From positions 22,295,202 through 22,359,201 of the forward strand of contig JAAOOA010000016.1 of assembly GCA_012861695.1 (NCBI GenBank): DNA of 64,000 nucleotides. The letters run 5' to 3'. Under the pieces are notes generated by a model. The model saw only the letters and a list, made by a program, of their open reading frames with translations, ran no database searches and was not told the DNA's origin. The stretch is from Trematomus loennbergii. Lineage: Eukaryota; Chordata; Actinopteri; Perciformes; Nototheniidae. Below are positions 1 through 42,702 of the stretch, one piece after another. Positions within the stretch are counted from its first letter, which is position 1. Every line of letters begins with the position of its first letter. The translations under genes were made by a program, and so were the position numbers.

Positions 1-460
1 CTTTATCCCAACATGAGTGCTGTCCTGCTGCACAACTCACAACTGGACCACAAACGGGTCAGTGAATTACCCTCTGCATACTGTTTACCTGTGTCTATGG
101 TTCTGTGATGTTTGAGAATGAAGTTACAACTTACAGAACAAATCTTTGTATCTTCCACTTTCAGATCAGACATCCAAGTGCTTTGGGTTTAGAGGAGGGC
201 ATCAGATACAGGTACGTGTCAATAACTGCAGGCTGTGTTGTTGAAATGAGCCTCTTGTGTTGACATTCTGGGATCATTGTCTCTGACTGGATTTATGTTA
301 ACAGGTGAAATACTTTGGACGGGACCCAACAGACGGCAGGATGAGACTTTCACGGAAGGTGCTCCAGTCTCCGGCTGCAACTGTGGTCAAAACACTAAGT
401 GAGAAACAGAGCATCTCCATAAATCCGAGCGACAGCCAAACCACCGGCACCGATGTGTGA
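1..460 (+). CDS. pnpt1: pnpt1, 3' terminal coding exons (partial)
   Basis: This is the C-terminal end of mitochondrial polyribonucleotide nucleotidyltransferase 1 (PNPase), a 3'-5' phosphorolytic exoribonuclease that handles RNA in mitochondria. Visible coding exons are 1-57, 165-211 and 305-460 (stop TGA at 458-460). They encode the end of the S1 RNA-binding domain ([18 protein letters not shown], then [10 protein letters not shown], then [20 protein letters not shown]) and a short variable tail. The donors after 57 (gtcagt) and 211 (gtacgt) and the acceptors before 165 and 305 are canonical. The middle exon is one base short of keeping frame: a second C is expected near 200 (GGCATCAG for GGCCATCAG). 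The same kind of single-base loss recurs in the other genes here, so I treat it as a likely consensus error. The rest of the gene lies left of the window. ppp4r3b follows on the same strand, as expected for this vertebrate neighbourhood. Confidence 0.9.
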
Positions 461-2640
461 ATCTCCAACTCTACGGGATAACTTCTGACTTTGCCACCAA
501 AGTGGATTTAAATGGAATAGATGAAAACAGCTTTGTGGTGAAATCTACCAGACCAAGAGCGACAGATCGATTCACAAACTGAACCAAGTGCTGTATATAA
601 AGAGGTTAACCTCGCTGTGGTGGGTACGGGGTGATAAACTGCACTGGAGTGAACTGGATCTCAGCAAATACACCGTCCTGTTCTCATCGTGCTTCAGTCC
701 ATAAGCACAAACGGACATTTGGATATTAATGAGACACATTTTCAAGAGATATACATGTTTTACATTTTAATTTTCAACTTCTGTAGTGTATGGTTTTCAG
801 ATTTGCACCCCCAGAACTGACGGCATCGAGCAGGTAGAGGGGTTTCTTATGTTTTTATTTTCTGTTTGACCTGCTTTCCCCCAATGGACACACTGCTATG
901 TAAGGATTTCATATTCACGTGTGAAAGTAGTGCCTCTTGTGGTATGAGACTTCTATATGTGGTGTCAACAGGGTCTCCTAGGCTGAAATCGACAAATAAA
1001 GCAAAGAAAGTGGGAGAAGGGGACAACAAAAACAATATTCCCTTAGTGTTGTGTTGCATTTCCAGTAAACATGAGCAGTTTTTAAATGATCATTTCTGGT
1101 TGCTTTGTAGTGGCAAGTTCACAACTTTTTCCGGCAAAAAAATACTGCAAACAAATAAAGAACTAGACGTTACTCTATCCCAGCATTCAAATGCCAACAA
1201 AGAAACACACAAAGTGCTACAAATTGTTCCCAAAGAGGAAAAAGGTCAGGGCGATTTTAGATTGTAAAACACTGGTTACAAGATATGATGAAGAAAACAT
1301 GCATAATGATAAGAATAGATTATTGAAAAATTAATAATTAAATTAAATTAAACTAATTTTGCCCAATATTTTAATGCGACAAGATTGTCAAGTCAGAAGT
1401 CCACGTTAAGTTTGAAGGCATCACTGAAGAATGATTGGTAGTTTCTTGAATCTGGAGTAAAAAAAAAAGCTGAATTTATCGCTGCTCTAATACATGTCAT
1501 GGTAACTTAAATGAGATGCACTTTTATTTTTGGAGAGGACGACTTAATGCCCTGAAGCTCAGAAACAGTCTGTAACTGTAGAGTGGCTGTTGTAATCTAT
1601 TGGCAGAATTTGTTACTATATGTATAACTCCGAAACAAAATCTTGTGTCTGAAATGAGCACAACATGAAGATTAAATCTCCATTGGGTGACCATTTCAAT
1701 ACAATTAAACGTTTGTGAATGCATACAATCCTCAATGAAGCCAATGTTGAGAACAGGAAACGTTTTTTAAATAATAAAGAGAAAAATCCCCTGCACTGTC
1801 CATTACTTGGATCAGTCTCTTTCTTTGGGTAGGGAAAGTATAGTAATTACTGAACTGCAGCATGAGGGGGTTTTCTTTTTTTTCCATTTCGGCTGCTCAA
1901 AATACTAATAATAATTTACTAATAAACTGAGATGGTATGGAAATAACTTCTGTGTCTGTTTGGCTTACCAGTGCAGGAAACCTAAATAAATTCATAAAAA
2001 ATGATGTGAAATAGAGTCAATTGTATTTATATACATGTGTGACGTATTTGTTTTGTTCATATCTCAATTTTACTTGTTCTAATTTGTATTTATAATGCTT
2101 GGGTTGAGTTGTTTCTGCTTTTTTCTTTCTTTTGCTATGTTTATTAAGTTAAATTAATTAAGTTATTCATGTCATAAGTGCAACATTTAAAGAGCCTAGG
2201 CAATACAAATCATGAATCTCAGGCTCTCTATTTCTCTATCTACAGAGATGTTAACAGTTTAGGATTCAAACGTTGTATTGTCGTATAGCTACAGTGTATG
2301 GCAATGAAAATCTTAAGACCCAAGCTCCTTCAACAATGCAACATAAATATATAAAATACATAAAATAATAAAAATAGTGCAAAAACAAACAAAATAGATA
2401 TAAAACAGTGCAAGAAAGTAGACTATATAGGCTACCTGCACAATAGAATAGGATGAGATAAAAACAGAATGTAAAATGAAATACTGTACAGGAATAAAAC
2501 TGTTTATTGAAATAATAAATAAATATGTGAAATGCGAAAGATAAATGCTTTAAGTTTTAGTAAGAAAATATATTAACAGTACGACTTTGCTTTAGCCTGG
2601 TTCTGGTTCTGATAAGCTGGTGATTGCTGCTGCGGCTGTT
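461..2640. other. pnpt1 3' UTR and intergenic spacer
   Basis: No convincing gene is visible. The first part should be pnpt1 3' UTR; AATAAA at 995-1000 is a plausible polyadenylation signal. An open frame at 866-1267 has no recognisable family features and no splice context, so I read it as chance. The rest is AT-rich with A/T runs, including an A-rich stretch at 2340-2530. Confidence 0.5.
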
Positions 2641-2800
2641 ACTCCTCTGGCCCGCTAGGTGTCGCTCTACACTGGCGGCGCTGCGGCCTGCTATTGGCTG
2701 ACTCCGCTCGGAGGAGGAGACCGCGCGGCAGTTACCGCTTGATTGACGTCGAAGAAGAAAAAGAACACAAGATCGGATTACAAGATGGCGGTCTGTGGAC
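2640..2800 (+). promoter_or_regulatory. ppp4r3b promoter region
   Basis: This is a GC-rich island-like block in otherwise AT-rich DNA, 280-440 bp upstream of the ppp4r3b start codon. It contains an inverted CCAAT box (ATTGG, 2693-2697), a CRE-like TGACGTC (2744-2750) and AAGATGGCGGTC (2782-2793), which matches the YY1 site typical of TATA-less housekeeping promoters just downstream of the start of transcription. The promoter role is inferred from composition, motif set and position; transcription starts were not measured. Confidence 0.6.
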
Positions 2801-3075
2801 GTTAGCAAGAAGGCCGTTAGAGTTGTTGTGTTCTCTGTGAATTTGACTGTTTAACAATAGGCCTCCCGTTAAGTTGTTACACACCGTGAACGGAATATGT
2901 TTATAAAATAGCGACTGATACATTTCTCTCCTGTTGTGAAATTCACTTAGACGTGCATGTTGTGTAACATGCGGGTGGAAACAAAGTTAACAGGTCGAGG
3001 GTAGAGAACACCAGACGGGGTGAGGTGATAGCTTGTTAGCATCCTGCTAGCCTGCTAGCTCCGACTCGGTTCACC

Positions 3076-11551
<8,476 letters not shown>

Positions 11552-12436
11552 GGCTAACTTTCCTCTGTTTGGTCGTAGCGGACGGACACAGAGTCCCCCC
11601 CTCCTCCTCCTCTGGTCGTCTCATTGGTCCTTGGCCTGCCTGTGCCACCTGTCCGTCTCGCTGAGGAGTCGGGCGAAGACGAGCTCCCACCTCACCCTGT
11701 CCTTCCTCATCTCTGCTCCTCTTCTGTCCCCGTGGAAGGGATGGACAACTTATTTTCTCGAAAAGAAAAAGACAAATCAGTCTGTTTCTTCAGCCTGTTG
11801 ATTTTACCTCTTCCTTTACTCCTGTAGAAGATCCCAAATCTCCTTTCTGAACTCACCCCCCCCCCCCCTCACACTTCTTCTGCTCCCCCTGTTCTGACCT
11901 CCTCCTGAACAACTTTCTCCTCCTCATCCTCCATCCAAACGTACCGACCAGAGAGCCTGCGGTGGACGTATCGATGCCAAGGCGGTTTCCAACTCTGCTC
12001 TGTTGCTATAGCAACAGTAGCAAGGAAGCTGCGGTACTACCCCCCCCCCCCCCCACAGGAGCCCTCACGTGTCCTCGATCTGAACTCTCCCCTTCCATCC
12101 TCCAACACCAAAAGCAATGAGCTCCAGAGACAGAGGAAGCCAGTGTATGAAGTGTCCAGCAGCCAGTCAGGCTAGCAGGACGAGCCGTCAGATAGAGCTT
12201 GACTGGCTGAGCCGTGAGTGCCGCCCTGCCACAGAACTCTTCAATTCGGTCGGGAAAAAAAATGGTCTATAAAGAAGGAAAATGATGTGTTGAGAGACGA
12301 GGGGGGGGGGGTCACAAATGACAAAATGTACCAGGGTGAAAACTCAGTGGTAATGAGGCTTAGATCCACAGGAGCAAGACTCAAACCTACAAAAGCCATG
12401 GCGTCAGTCCGGCCAAGGCACACACACACAACACAC

Positions 12437-12573
12437 ACGACGACGTCTCACACACATGACGACGTCTCACACACATGACGACGTCTCACACACATGGCGA
12501 CGTCTCACACACATGACGACGTCTCACACACATGACGACGTCTCACACACAGGACGACGTCTCACACACAGGA
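12437..12573. repeat. 19-bp minisatellite, about 7 copies
   Basis: The unit GACGACGTCTCACACACAT is repeated head to tail with occasional variants (ATGG, AGGA). The period of 19 is not a multiple of three, so every frame stays open through it and predicted histidine/threonine-rich peptides are artefacts. Each unit contains GACGTC, a CRE-like palindrome. It probably lies in the ppp4r3b 3' UTR. Confidence 0.9.
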
Positions 12574-14485
12574 CTGCGTTTGCCAGAAATCCTGTATTTC
12601 ATGAATTTGTTAAAAAGTACTGTACAGATGAATTTTTTTCTTTTTAATCATTTTTCCTGATCTAATTTTCAAGGGGGGAGAGAGAGATACCTGCCGACCT
12701 GTGTATTTTTTGTTGTTGTTGCACAAAAGGTGGGGTCACTGTTCACCCTTTTAAGTCCAGTTCATTTGATTAAATGTAAAATGCAGAGAAGTTGAAAATG
12801 CTGGTTTTACAAAAACGTATTAAAACTGCAGTAAGTCATTTTGCAGCCAACAATTTGAGGATGTCTGGAGTTTTGTATTTTTAGTGAATCTAACAATTTA
12901 GTGGCCTCGTTAAGATGCACACAAAGCCCAGCCTTTGTTTTAATTTGGTGACAAACCTGAGCTGTCGGTGTGCTTAGAGTAGATTTAGTGCACACTCTTG
13001 TATCAGGAGGTTCAAGACTTGGCACCCTTCTCTCTGACAGATCTCAGGTTCAGATTTAATTTGCATCAGACAAAAAAAGAAAAGCTCCCCTGCTCGTGCA
13101 CTGTGACTCCGCTGGCTGGTGAAACATCTTGCAATTATAACTGAATGAAGAATTCTCATGAGCTACAAGGGGCTTTCATTTCAGGTTTGACCCTAAAACA
13201 ACTGCACATCAAAAACAAGTCGAAGGACATTCTTTAATTCAAACTATGATCAGATGAGATGTTTTATTTTTATTAGTTATGATGAAATGTTTTAACCAAT
13301 GGTTGATGTGCAGTTTTAGAGTCGAACGGTGTTTAAGCGGAGTATTTCGGACATTTTATTGTCGGGTTGAAAACATTTCCCCCTGGTCTCACCACAAGCA
13401 CACTGAGAAGCAGATGAAGGTAATCGATATTAGCTAAAACCACCAGATCACACAGACTTAGAACTTCTGAGCTATGAGCAGCAGGGTAGGAGCACAAAGT
13501 GAAATTATTATTATTATTATTATTATTGCCAATGTGCTTTCAGGAGTTCAGCAGAACCCGAGCAGTCTGTCAGCGTCTCCCAACAATACGACTGTTTTGC
13601 TGCCCCTTGATGAATTTGTACCAAGTGCATTTACTACCACTATCCATTCTTAACATTTGTATGACTTTATTTGATAAGTTTTGAAATTAAATGTGACCCT
13701 GACATTGACCTTTTTGAATCTGGCTGTTGTAATAATTCACTGATCTGGCAATTAGTATTTGTAATTGATTCTGAATCATTTCTTTTGGGTCCAGATGGTT
13801 TGAATTGATAACTTTATTCAGAAATGTTAGGTTATTGAAATGATTTAGAGGATTTTATGAAAATCTTACAGCAAGAAATCAACAGTATTTATGTGTTTTG
13901 TACGAGGAAAATTGTTCAAGCACAATATTTAGTACTCATGAAGATGTACATGGCTCAGAGTAAAAGAGAGTACAGCAAAAAGATTAATGTGAGAAAAACT
14001 ACCGACCAACTGAAAGTCATTTTTATACACAAAGTCTGGATTCAAGCTTGTTTCTATAAAATGTGATTTATTAAACGGTGTACATGAAATACTGAATTCC
14101 TCATAGGAAGCGACACACTCTTGGCCCCTTCATCTTGACAACTTCCACAGCGTGCACTGCTCGGCCTACACGATGAGCCGCGACAGTGTTTTCAGCTCTG
14201 ATGTAGCCGCTAACGACAAGACTGCACGTTGGCTGGCTGATGTTTTATTTCCCCGTAACATAAATTCTGAGATACAACTCCAGGCCCGCTGCGCCTCGTG
14301 TTGAGTTTCAACTTTTCTCAAGAACTTCTTGACTACAGAGAAACAACTGAGGAATGTGTCAAATCACCCACTATTTCAGTCAACGGTACTAGATAAATGA
14401 GTTATGAATCTTGATTTTGCATTACCTACCAGTGTAGCGTTGCATAAAAAAACATTTACACTATCAATAGAGAAGCACTGCGTTG

Positions 14486-14769
14486 TAGGGCTGCTCGATT
14501 ATGGCAAAAATCATAATCTCGATTATTTGGGTCAATTGATATCACGATTATTAAAAACGATTATCCATTTACTTTGAAAACATCCATTTATTGAAAAAGA
14601 AAATGTGAACAGTATGTTTTTAACAGTTGATTACCCTGAACTTTAAGTGTAATTCAACTGAAAAACCAATTAAAAAAACAAAAAAACGTTTTATTTTGAT
14701 TATGTTTTCATAATCGTTGCAAGACAAAATCGTAATTGCGATTAAAATACGATTAATTGAGCAGCCCTA
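14486..14769. mobile_element. hAT-type MITE with 8-bp target duplication
   Basis: The terminal inverted repeats are TAGGGCTGCTCGATTA on the left and TAGGGCTGCTCAATTA read inward from the right. The flanks CTGCGTTG and CTGCATTG form an 8-bp target-site duplication with one mismatch, diagnostic of hAT elements. Length is 284 bp, AT-rich, with no open frame. Such elements are frequent in teleosts. Confidence 0.85.
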
Positions 14770-14913
14770 CTGCATTGTTAGATTTTGAGCTGTGTGTATG
14801 AGTGCATGGAACAAATCCATAATTCTAGCATTTAGGAAACCGACATGCTAAAATGCTTTACAATTAAAATAGTTCACCAAGTGGCAAAAGTAGCAGCGCT
14901 TTGGACACAGGCC

Positions 14914-14988
<75 letters not shown>
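14914..14988. repeat. (TG)n microsatellite
   Basis: A pure TG tract of about 37 repeats, 3' of cfap36. The His/Thr-rich frames predicted on the minus strand are by-products. Confidence 0.97.
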
Positions 14989-14989
<1 letters not shown>

Positions 14990-15243
14990 TGTGAGAATAC
15001 TTGGGTGTGCTCTTATTAGTGACTGACACATACAAAATATAAAAACATGTACCTTCCTCCTCTGGAGACAACAATGGAACAATTTGAAAAGGAAGATCTG
15101 ATTATTTTGGTATCTTTGGGTAAAAACCTGATCTGTGTTATGCAAGGTGAATAATGGGCTGAAGGAGGCAGAGTAGGGAAGCTTGTTTAGAAAGGATTGG
15201 ATCAGATAGGCTATACATGAGAATATTGCAGTTGTAGGGGAAG

Positions 15244-23691
<8,448 letters not shown>

Positions 23692-23960
23692 GGTGGCTGC
23701 TGCTCGGTAAAAACAACAACACCAGCCCGGCGATGTTCGTCAGTCCTGCGGGTCCCGCTCCGCTACAGCACGAAGAAACACAACCCAAAATGATGGGAAA
23801 AGACATCTGGTGTGTTGTTCTTCATGAGGAGTCTCTTCTGAGCGTAGCAGAGGCGGTTTAGCCCTGTCTCTCTCGACGGGACGGTCTCCGGCAAGAAAAG
23901 CGCACTCATGAATTTGAAGCCCGGACTGGTGACGCTTAATCGGTTGCTAAGGTAACTGTT
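23692..23960 (-). promoter_or_regulatory. cfap36 promoter with RFX X-box
   Basis: This GC-richer block lies immediately upstream of the cfap36 start codon. At 23943-23956 the minus strand reads GTTACCTTAGCAAC, a perfect match to the RFX X-box consensus GTNRCC-N(0-3)-RGYAAC with a 2-nt spacer. It lies about 250 bp upstream of the ATG, the usual distance for ciliary genes driven by RFX factors. Motif and position are seen directly; regulation by RFX is inferred. Confidence 0.75.
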
Positions 23961-24019
23961 ACGTCAATCCGTTGGTGCTCAAACCCAGACAGGTATGAGT
24001 GTGTGACACATTAAACATA

Positions 24020-24690
24020 AAAAAGACTAGAGTAACTAAGTACATTTACTCAAGTACACCCTTTAAGTTTATTTATTTGTATTATATATAGGGCAGGCTA
24101 CTATTGTGCATGTTCTTTCCCACTATGACTTTGTATGTCATTAAGTATGGTATTCCTGTCATGTTATGTTTTTTTCTTGTTGGCTGTTCTGTTTGTCTTC
24201 TATGTTGAAGAAGGGAAGCATGATTGCCAACCCAAACAAGTCTGTGCTATTGCTTACACCTGTATGCTTCTTCTCAATACAAATATTTGAAACATTTACT
24301 CAAGTACAATTTTAAGGGATTTGTACTTAACTAATTATTATTAATTATGATTTCAATGTTTTAATATTATATACTTCTACCCTACTACAATAGGTCAATG
24401 GTGTACTTTTACTCCACTCCACCTTTTCTTACTTTGCAGATTTTGATTAATAATGTAAAATATAGTCAACACTTTAGTTACGCCTGCAACATTCAAAATC
24501 TACCCTGAAGTCAACAAAGTCATGTAATTTAACTGCACCTTTACAAGCTCTGATACCACTGAAATGCAACAAGAAATTATAATTAAAACATATCATATAT
24601 ATTGTTCTGGAAAGGGCCAATCTGCATAATGAGTACTAAGAATTTACCTTAAGTACACGATCTCAGTACTTCTTCCACCTCTGCACTTAT
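24020..24690. repeat. Second copy of the ACTTTTACTTAAGTA repeat
   Basis: The copy begins with AGAGTAACTAAGTACATTTA and ends with AGTACTTCTTCCACCTCTGC, the same start and end words as the copy at 22960-23285. It is internally longer and more diverged, with an unrelated insert near 24070-24280. Confidence 0.55.
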
Positions 24691-25099
24691 ATTTACAAAA
24701 AATTGAACAATATCGTTATACTATGAAGAAATATTATGAAAATATTGAAAGAATAATGCATTTTTCCTATAAGTTTATGTTTATGGAGTTTATTTATCCA
24801 GGTATTATGTTATAAATTGTTTCAATTATCATCGTGTTTAAAAATATATATTTTATGTTATTTAAATTCACTATGTTAAACTTGTATGTCTGAAATGGTT
24901 GAACATTGATTTTTTTCCATAAAACAAAACAAACCAGGTGTCATTTGGATGCACTGAGGATGAGTTACAGATCACATTTTTACAAAAACATATAACCATT
25001 TGATACATCTCAGCAACATGTTACCTTGCTGTGTTTGCATCTTGATTTGTATTTGTGGATTGCAATACAGCATTTAAAATGTCTGTGCCACTTTTACCT

Positions 25100-25695
25100 T
25101 TCAGTGAGTTGGGTGTCAAACTGAAATACACAGTGGGCCAAAATTAAAAAATCGGTACTAGTCGAGGGCCGGACTGGTTCAATGTTTATTGGAAAACTTA
25201 TTGAAATGAACTTATTGCACATATTAAACCTGGAACTAACAAAGCTTAAATGATTGCCTATAAAAACAACATTAAACATTAAATAATCAGTTGCATTCAT
25301 TTCTTATGGCTCTCTCCGTGAGATGATTAGATTGATTACATTTTTCCACAGGCCAACAACAGCTTCAAAAAAACAATTTCCCTCAAAGAAAAAAACAAAC
25401 ATGTCCTGTTGTCTCAAGAAGAAAAGTGCAAAAAGGAAACATCCATTGAAACTCAGTTTGCTGCTCTGTGATGCTAGTTCAAGCCAGATACTTGGCATCT
25501 CATCTTGGGTGCAAGCTCATCAATGTTTGGGGTCAGGCTCTGAGCTGAGGAAATCCTCAGGATTGAGTTAAGATGTACGTGCAGTGCAATATACCGGCGG
25601 GCCAGATCTAATGGTAATTAAAAATTATCCTGCGGGCCAAAATTAAATCCACCAAGGGCCTGATTTGGCCCCCAGGCCTTGAGTTTGACACATGT
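25100..25695. mobile_element. hAT-like MITE (TGTCAAACT... GGGCC family)
   Basis: The left end GGTGTCAAACTGAAATACAC with GTGGGCCAAAATTAAA is mirrored at the right by GGGCCTGATTTGGCC and GCCTTGAGTTTGACACATG. The inverted termini and the 'GGGCCAAAATTAAA' words at both ends match a common teleost hAT-derived repeat. There is no intact transposase. Exact ends and target duplication are uncertain. Confidence 0.6.
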
Positions 25696-26844
25696 GGGTT
25701 AAGGGAACGGCCCATTAGGGTTACACAGGGCCTGACTGACAGCCACAGTGCGGTAAGGATTAACTTCTGAGGTAAGCCATCTTGCTTTAATTAACAGCCT
25801 TTGTGTTAAGCAAACACAAATCACTTACACTAAGCACAAACACACCCACACATACAAAGATTAGAGTATATATATTTTTTATTAAGAGTAAAAACATAGC
25901 GATCATATAATTCAGTAGTTTGTGTTTAATAAATATACATTCCTTCTGTTGTTTTTTTTTTTTTAAAGGTATATATGCTTTCATTATGATCATTATTATC
26001 TCTTAAAAGACTCATAGCTTCTGTGCACAGTTCATAAAGGCAGGGCATGCAAGCAGCAGTCATGCCGAAACAAGTCAATAGAATAAAGGTAGGCGACAAA
26101 GCTTTAACAGTGAACATTTAAATGGGCCCGGATAGTTAGTATGTCAGTCTGTAACACTTGGCAGCTACCTTAAAACCCATCCAGAATATTCATCCATCTA
26201 TCCTGTATATTTCACAAAGTATTCAGCAAATATTGCTCAGTTTTTTAAAAGTGTGTTACGGAAACCTTCCTATTATTTGTGTAGCAGTAGCAGATTGTAA
26301 ACAGTTGCTGATTAAAGGTTGAGTTGTGTTCCTTGCTAACTGGAAAATATTCACTGTTTTAATTATCAAAATAGTTTGAACATAAAATGTAAACTAAAAG
26401 CGGGTGTACAGGGTGATTAGCAGCATTCCTGCCCCTTGTGCAGCAATACTATAATAGCAGCGTAAACTGAATCTGACTCCAGACCAGCTGTCAAGCAGCA
26501 CAGCGTGTTGATGTAATGCTTTGCAAGACAATATGTTGTTATTGAGATAACAACTCATTAAGCTCTACTCACTCTATATGGAGAAGCTGTTCTACAAATG
26601 AAACAGATGATAGTGCTTGGTTCATATAAGAGTCATGAAATGAATACAGAAAGAGAAAACGTGCAAACACAGAAGCATGGGAAGTTGTGTTTTGTTTTAT
26701 GCATGTTATCGTTTAACATGTACCTATTGCGTTCATTAAATGATTTCTGATCAGGCTACATTAACAATACATTTACTTCCAACCTACAATATGTGTGTTT
26801 TAAAAAAAGATCTTCTGATAATCTCAAACCAATAAATGGTAGCT

Positions 26845-27040
26845 ATCAGGCGTGTGGTGCAGTGCATTGTGCGTAGGTGTTCGGATCAGGGGAGCACAGG
26901 TTCAAACCCCACTGTAGTCAGCATGTCGTTGTGTCCCTGGGCAAGACACTTCACCCCAAATTGCTCCTGTGGGGATTGTCCACAGTAGTGAGTATGTAAG
27001 TTGCTTTGGATAAAAGCGTCTAACAAGTATCATGTAATGT
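26845..27040 (+). mobile_element. tRNA-derived SINE
   Basis: The head is tRNA-like, with an A-box-like region (GTGGTGCAGTGCATTG) and a clear B box GGTTCAAACCCC at 26899-26910. The body reads GTCCCTGGGCAAGACACTTC. The tail TGCTTTGGATAAAAGCGTCT is the 3' end typical of fish V-SINE/HAmo-like elements, shared with their partner LINE. It lies between cfap36 and pld5. Confidence 0.75.
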
Positions 27041-29227
27041 ATCAACATCATTATTGTTCAAAAATTAGCAGGAAAAACCTCTGCTGCCGTTTATACGCTT
27101 CATAAGAAGTGGCATATAGACAGCAGTTGTTAAAAATACAAGTAAGAAATGTTTTTTTCTCAAGACAGCCTCTAGATGGCAGAAGTTATCCATCATGACC
27201 GGATTTAAATAGTCAATTGGTGTGTTTTCTGATATCCAACAATAATGGTGCAATATATAATTCTTACAGCCAAACCTTTTATGCATTCTGTTGTAAAAGT
27301 TTTGTGGCGGAATTAAAGGGGACATGACATAAAAGCCTCACTTTTGCAGTTCTTGTGCACATACATTTGGGTATCTGGTGTAATTACAAGCTTAAAAACA
27401 TGGGATTCAACAAGCTATTCAGATGTGGCTCATTTAGGAACTGAAAATATAATGTGAACCTGGAAATTAACATGTTTCCTTAAAAGTATACAACAGTTAT
27501 TCCTGCTATAAGTTATTTCAAAAGACACACTCATTTCACCTCATGCTTTCACGTTAAAGCTCTGAGCATCAGGTTCAGCATATTTCTCATCAAACATCAC
27601 TATCTTTCTGGAAATGTTTCCTTGATTAATGGCTTTGGAAGTAAAAAAGAATTCTAGCAACATAAAATCTAAAGCATTGTTGCAAAAAGTGCCACAAAGA
27701 GTGTGTAAAGGTATTAGACATTTAAAAAATGCAAATAAAAGCTGCTACCAGCTTTCATTGAAAAGTGTTCTTTCATGAAGTTTTTCCTTTACCCCCACAC
27801 GGTAAAGGTAATAATACATCAGTCAGAGGAGACAAGTAACAGTGTCCTTGAAATTAAATTGCAGCAACTGCAACTGTCAGGCTCTGTTCAAAATGCATTG
27901 TATTGATTGGACAGCAGAGACCCTCTGGCCCTTCTTCTACCTGCTTCTTTAGTATTTGTTCAATAAATCACATTGCATTCGGCAGAATACTATAGATACC
28001 CATTCGATCTATCTTCTCTTCCTAGGATTTATATTTGGTAACTTAAATGATTATAAGAAGCCATTCAGATCTATAGCTCCTCTTACTCCTGGGGAAAACA
28101 TCTGCCTTTCACAAAAACCAATGAAGGCTGTCGTTTTTCACTGGCAGCGTCTGATTGAAAATACACACCTTAGTATATTGGTGTTGTGGAGTAGAATATG
28201 TGCATCATCCAGTTCAATATTACCGCCCTTAAAATAAAACATTTTTATTGTACACCAACCGGCTATTCAGAGATATACGGCGTCTCAAGTCTTGGGTTAA
28301 ACCAGCTGTCTGTACAGTGTTTTAGTTCTTCTGGTATTGAGGATAAATCATGGTGGTCCTGATTCCTTTAGAGCCCCAGCCTCTCAACTCTGGGTCAGAA
28401 CTCAAATTGAGTTATGGGTTAAATTCCAGGAATAATGGAATTAAAATCAGAAAGTTGGTGCGACAAATTAAATATAAAATATGACTGGGATCTGTGTTAA
28501 TATATACACACAGGGTTGTTTTCTATTAATATCATTTGACATTAGAACATCTGAACCCATTACTGAACATATGGTTTCAGGTTGCTTTGTTCGAATAACT
28601 TATAAATAGGTTATCAGTTTTAGAAGTAACCATTTAAATGCACAGCAACTTATTCAGAATACTGCTGGAGCTACACAAACAGAATTAAGAGGCGATAATA
28701 GATACACAACATGTGAAGTTGTGTCGTAAATCTTCCATGACTTTGGAGTGTTCCTAAATGCTAAATGTAGCTATTGTAGCTACACTGCTTCCAATCTCTG
28801 CATATTCATGCAGGCGTAATTTCCCCTTTTAAAGGGTGATAAATAATGACTGCCACAAACATCTAAAGTGGCATATAATAATTAGGCAATCAAAAAGATT
28901 TAATCTGTTTCCTTGGCTTGAGAGATCTCAACAAGGAGAGGAGAAAGATTAAATAAGTAGCAAAGTTGTACGTTTATATATCTGTATTATCCAGTGTTTC
29001 TTCTCCACCAAAATGTTTTGGTTTCATTCTTAAAAAATCTGTCAAAAGTGCCAGACTGCATCAGAGCATGTACTTTCCTTCCTGAGTTCTTTCATGAACA
29101 TGATCAAGTCCTTCAAACCAAATATCACTTAAATATCTTCAACGTTTTTCAAAATGGCAACAACAAATTGCTACAAAGATCCAGTCCATTGTACCTGGAA
29201 GAGAGTAGTTCTCATTAAGCTCCTCGG

Positions 29228-42702
<13,475 letters not shown>

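Larger units (their letters stand above)
11552..15243. other. Convergent 3' UTR / intergenic interval
   Basis: No further gene is seen between the stops of the convergent ppp4r3b and cfap36. The interval holds the ppp4r3b 3' UTR with C-rich and G-rich homopolymers (about 11859, 12041 and 12302), a 19-bp minisatellite (12437-12573), a (TTA)n run near 13505, a hAT MITE (14486-14769), a (TG)n array (14914-14988) and the cfap36 3' UTR. Open frames here are short, or arise from repeats that translate in all frames. Confidence 0.55.
23961..29227. other. Repeat-rich intergenic region between cfap36 and pld5
   Basis: No gene is recognised. Contents are an ACTTTTACTTAAGTA-type repeat (about 24020-24690), a hAT-like MITE (about 25100-25695), a tRNA-derived SINE (about 26845-27040) and AT-rich unique sequence. 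The segment just above 28000 up to 29227 probably includes the pld5 3' UTR, because pld5 ends at 29228 on the minus strand. Short open frames here have no family features. Confidence 0.5.

Noticed and set aside
866..1267. 133-codon open frame on the + strand after pnpt1
   Set aside because: It lies in the expected pnpt1 3' UTR, starts in a poor context, contains the likely AATAAA signal and shows no domain or family features.
12218..12647. Repeat-containing open frames, and the 19-bp repeats considered as a CRISPR array
   Set aside because: The units are contiguous without spacers, the period keeps all frames open, and the setting is a vertebrate 3' UTR. It is a minisatellite.
14864..15145. 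His/Thr-rich proteins, here and at 22288, 38767 and 38808
   Set aside because: These are translations of (TG)n tracts.
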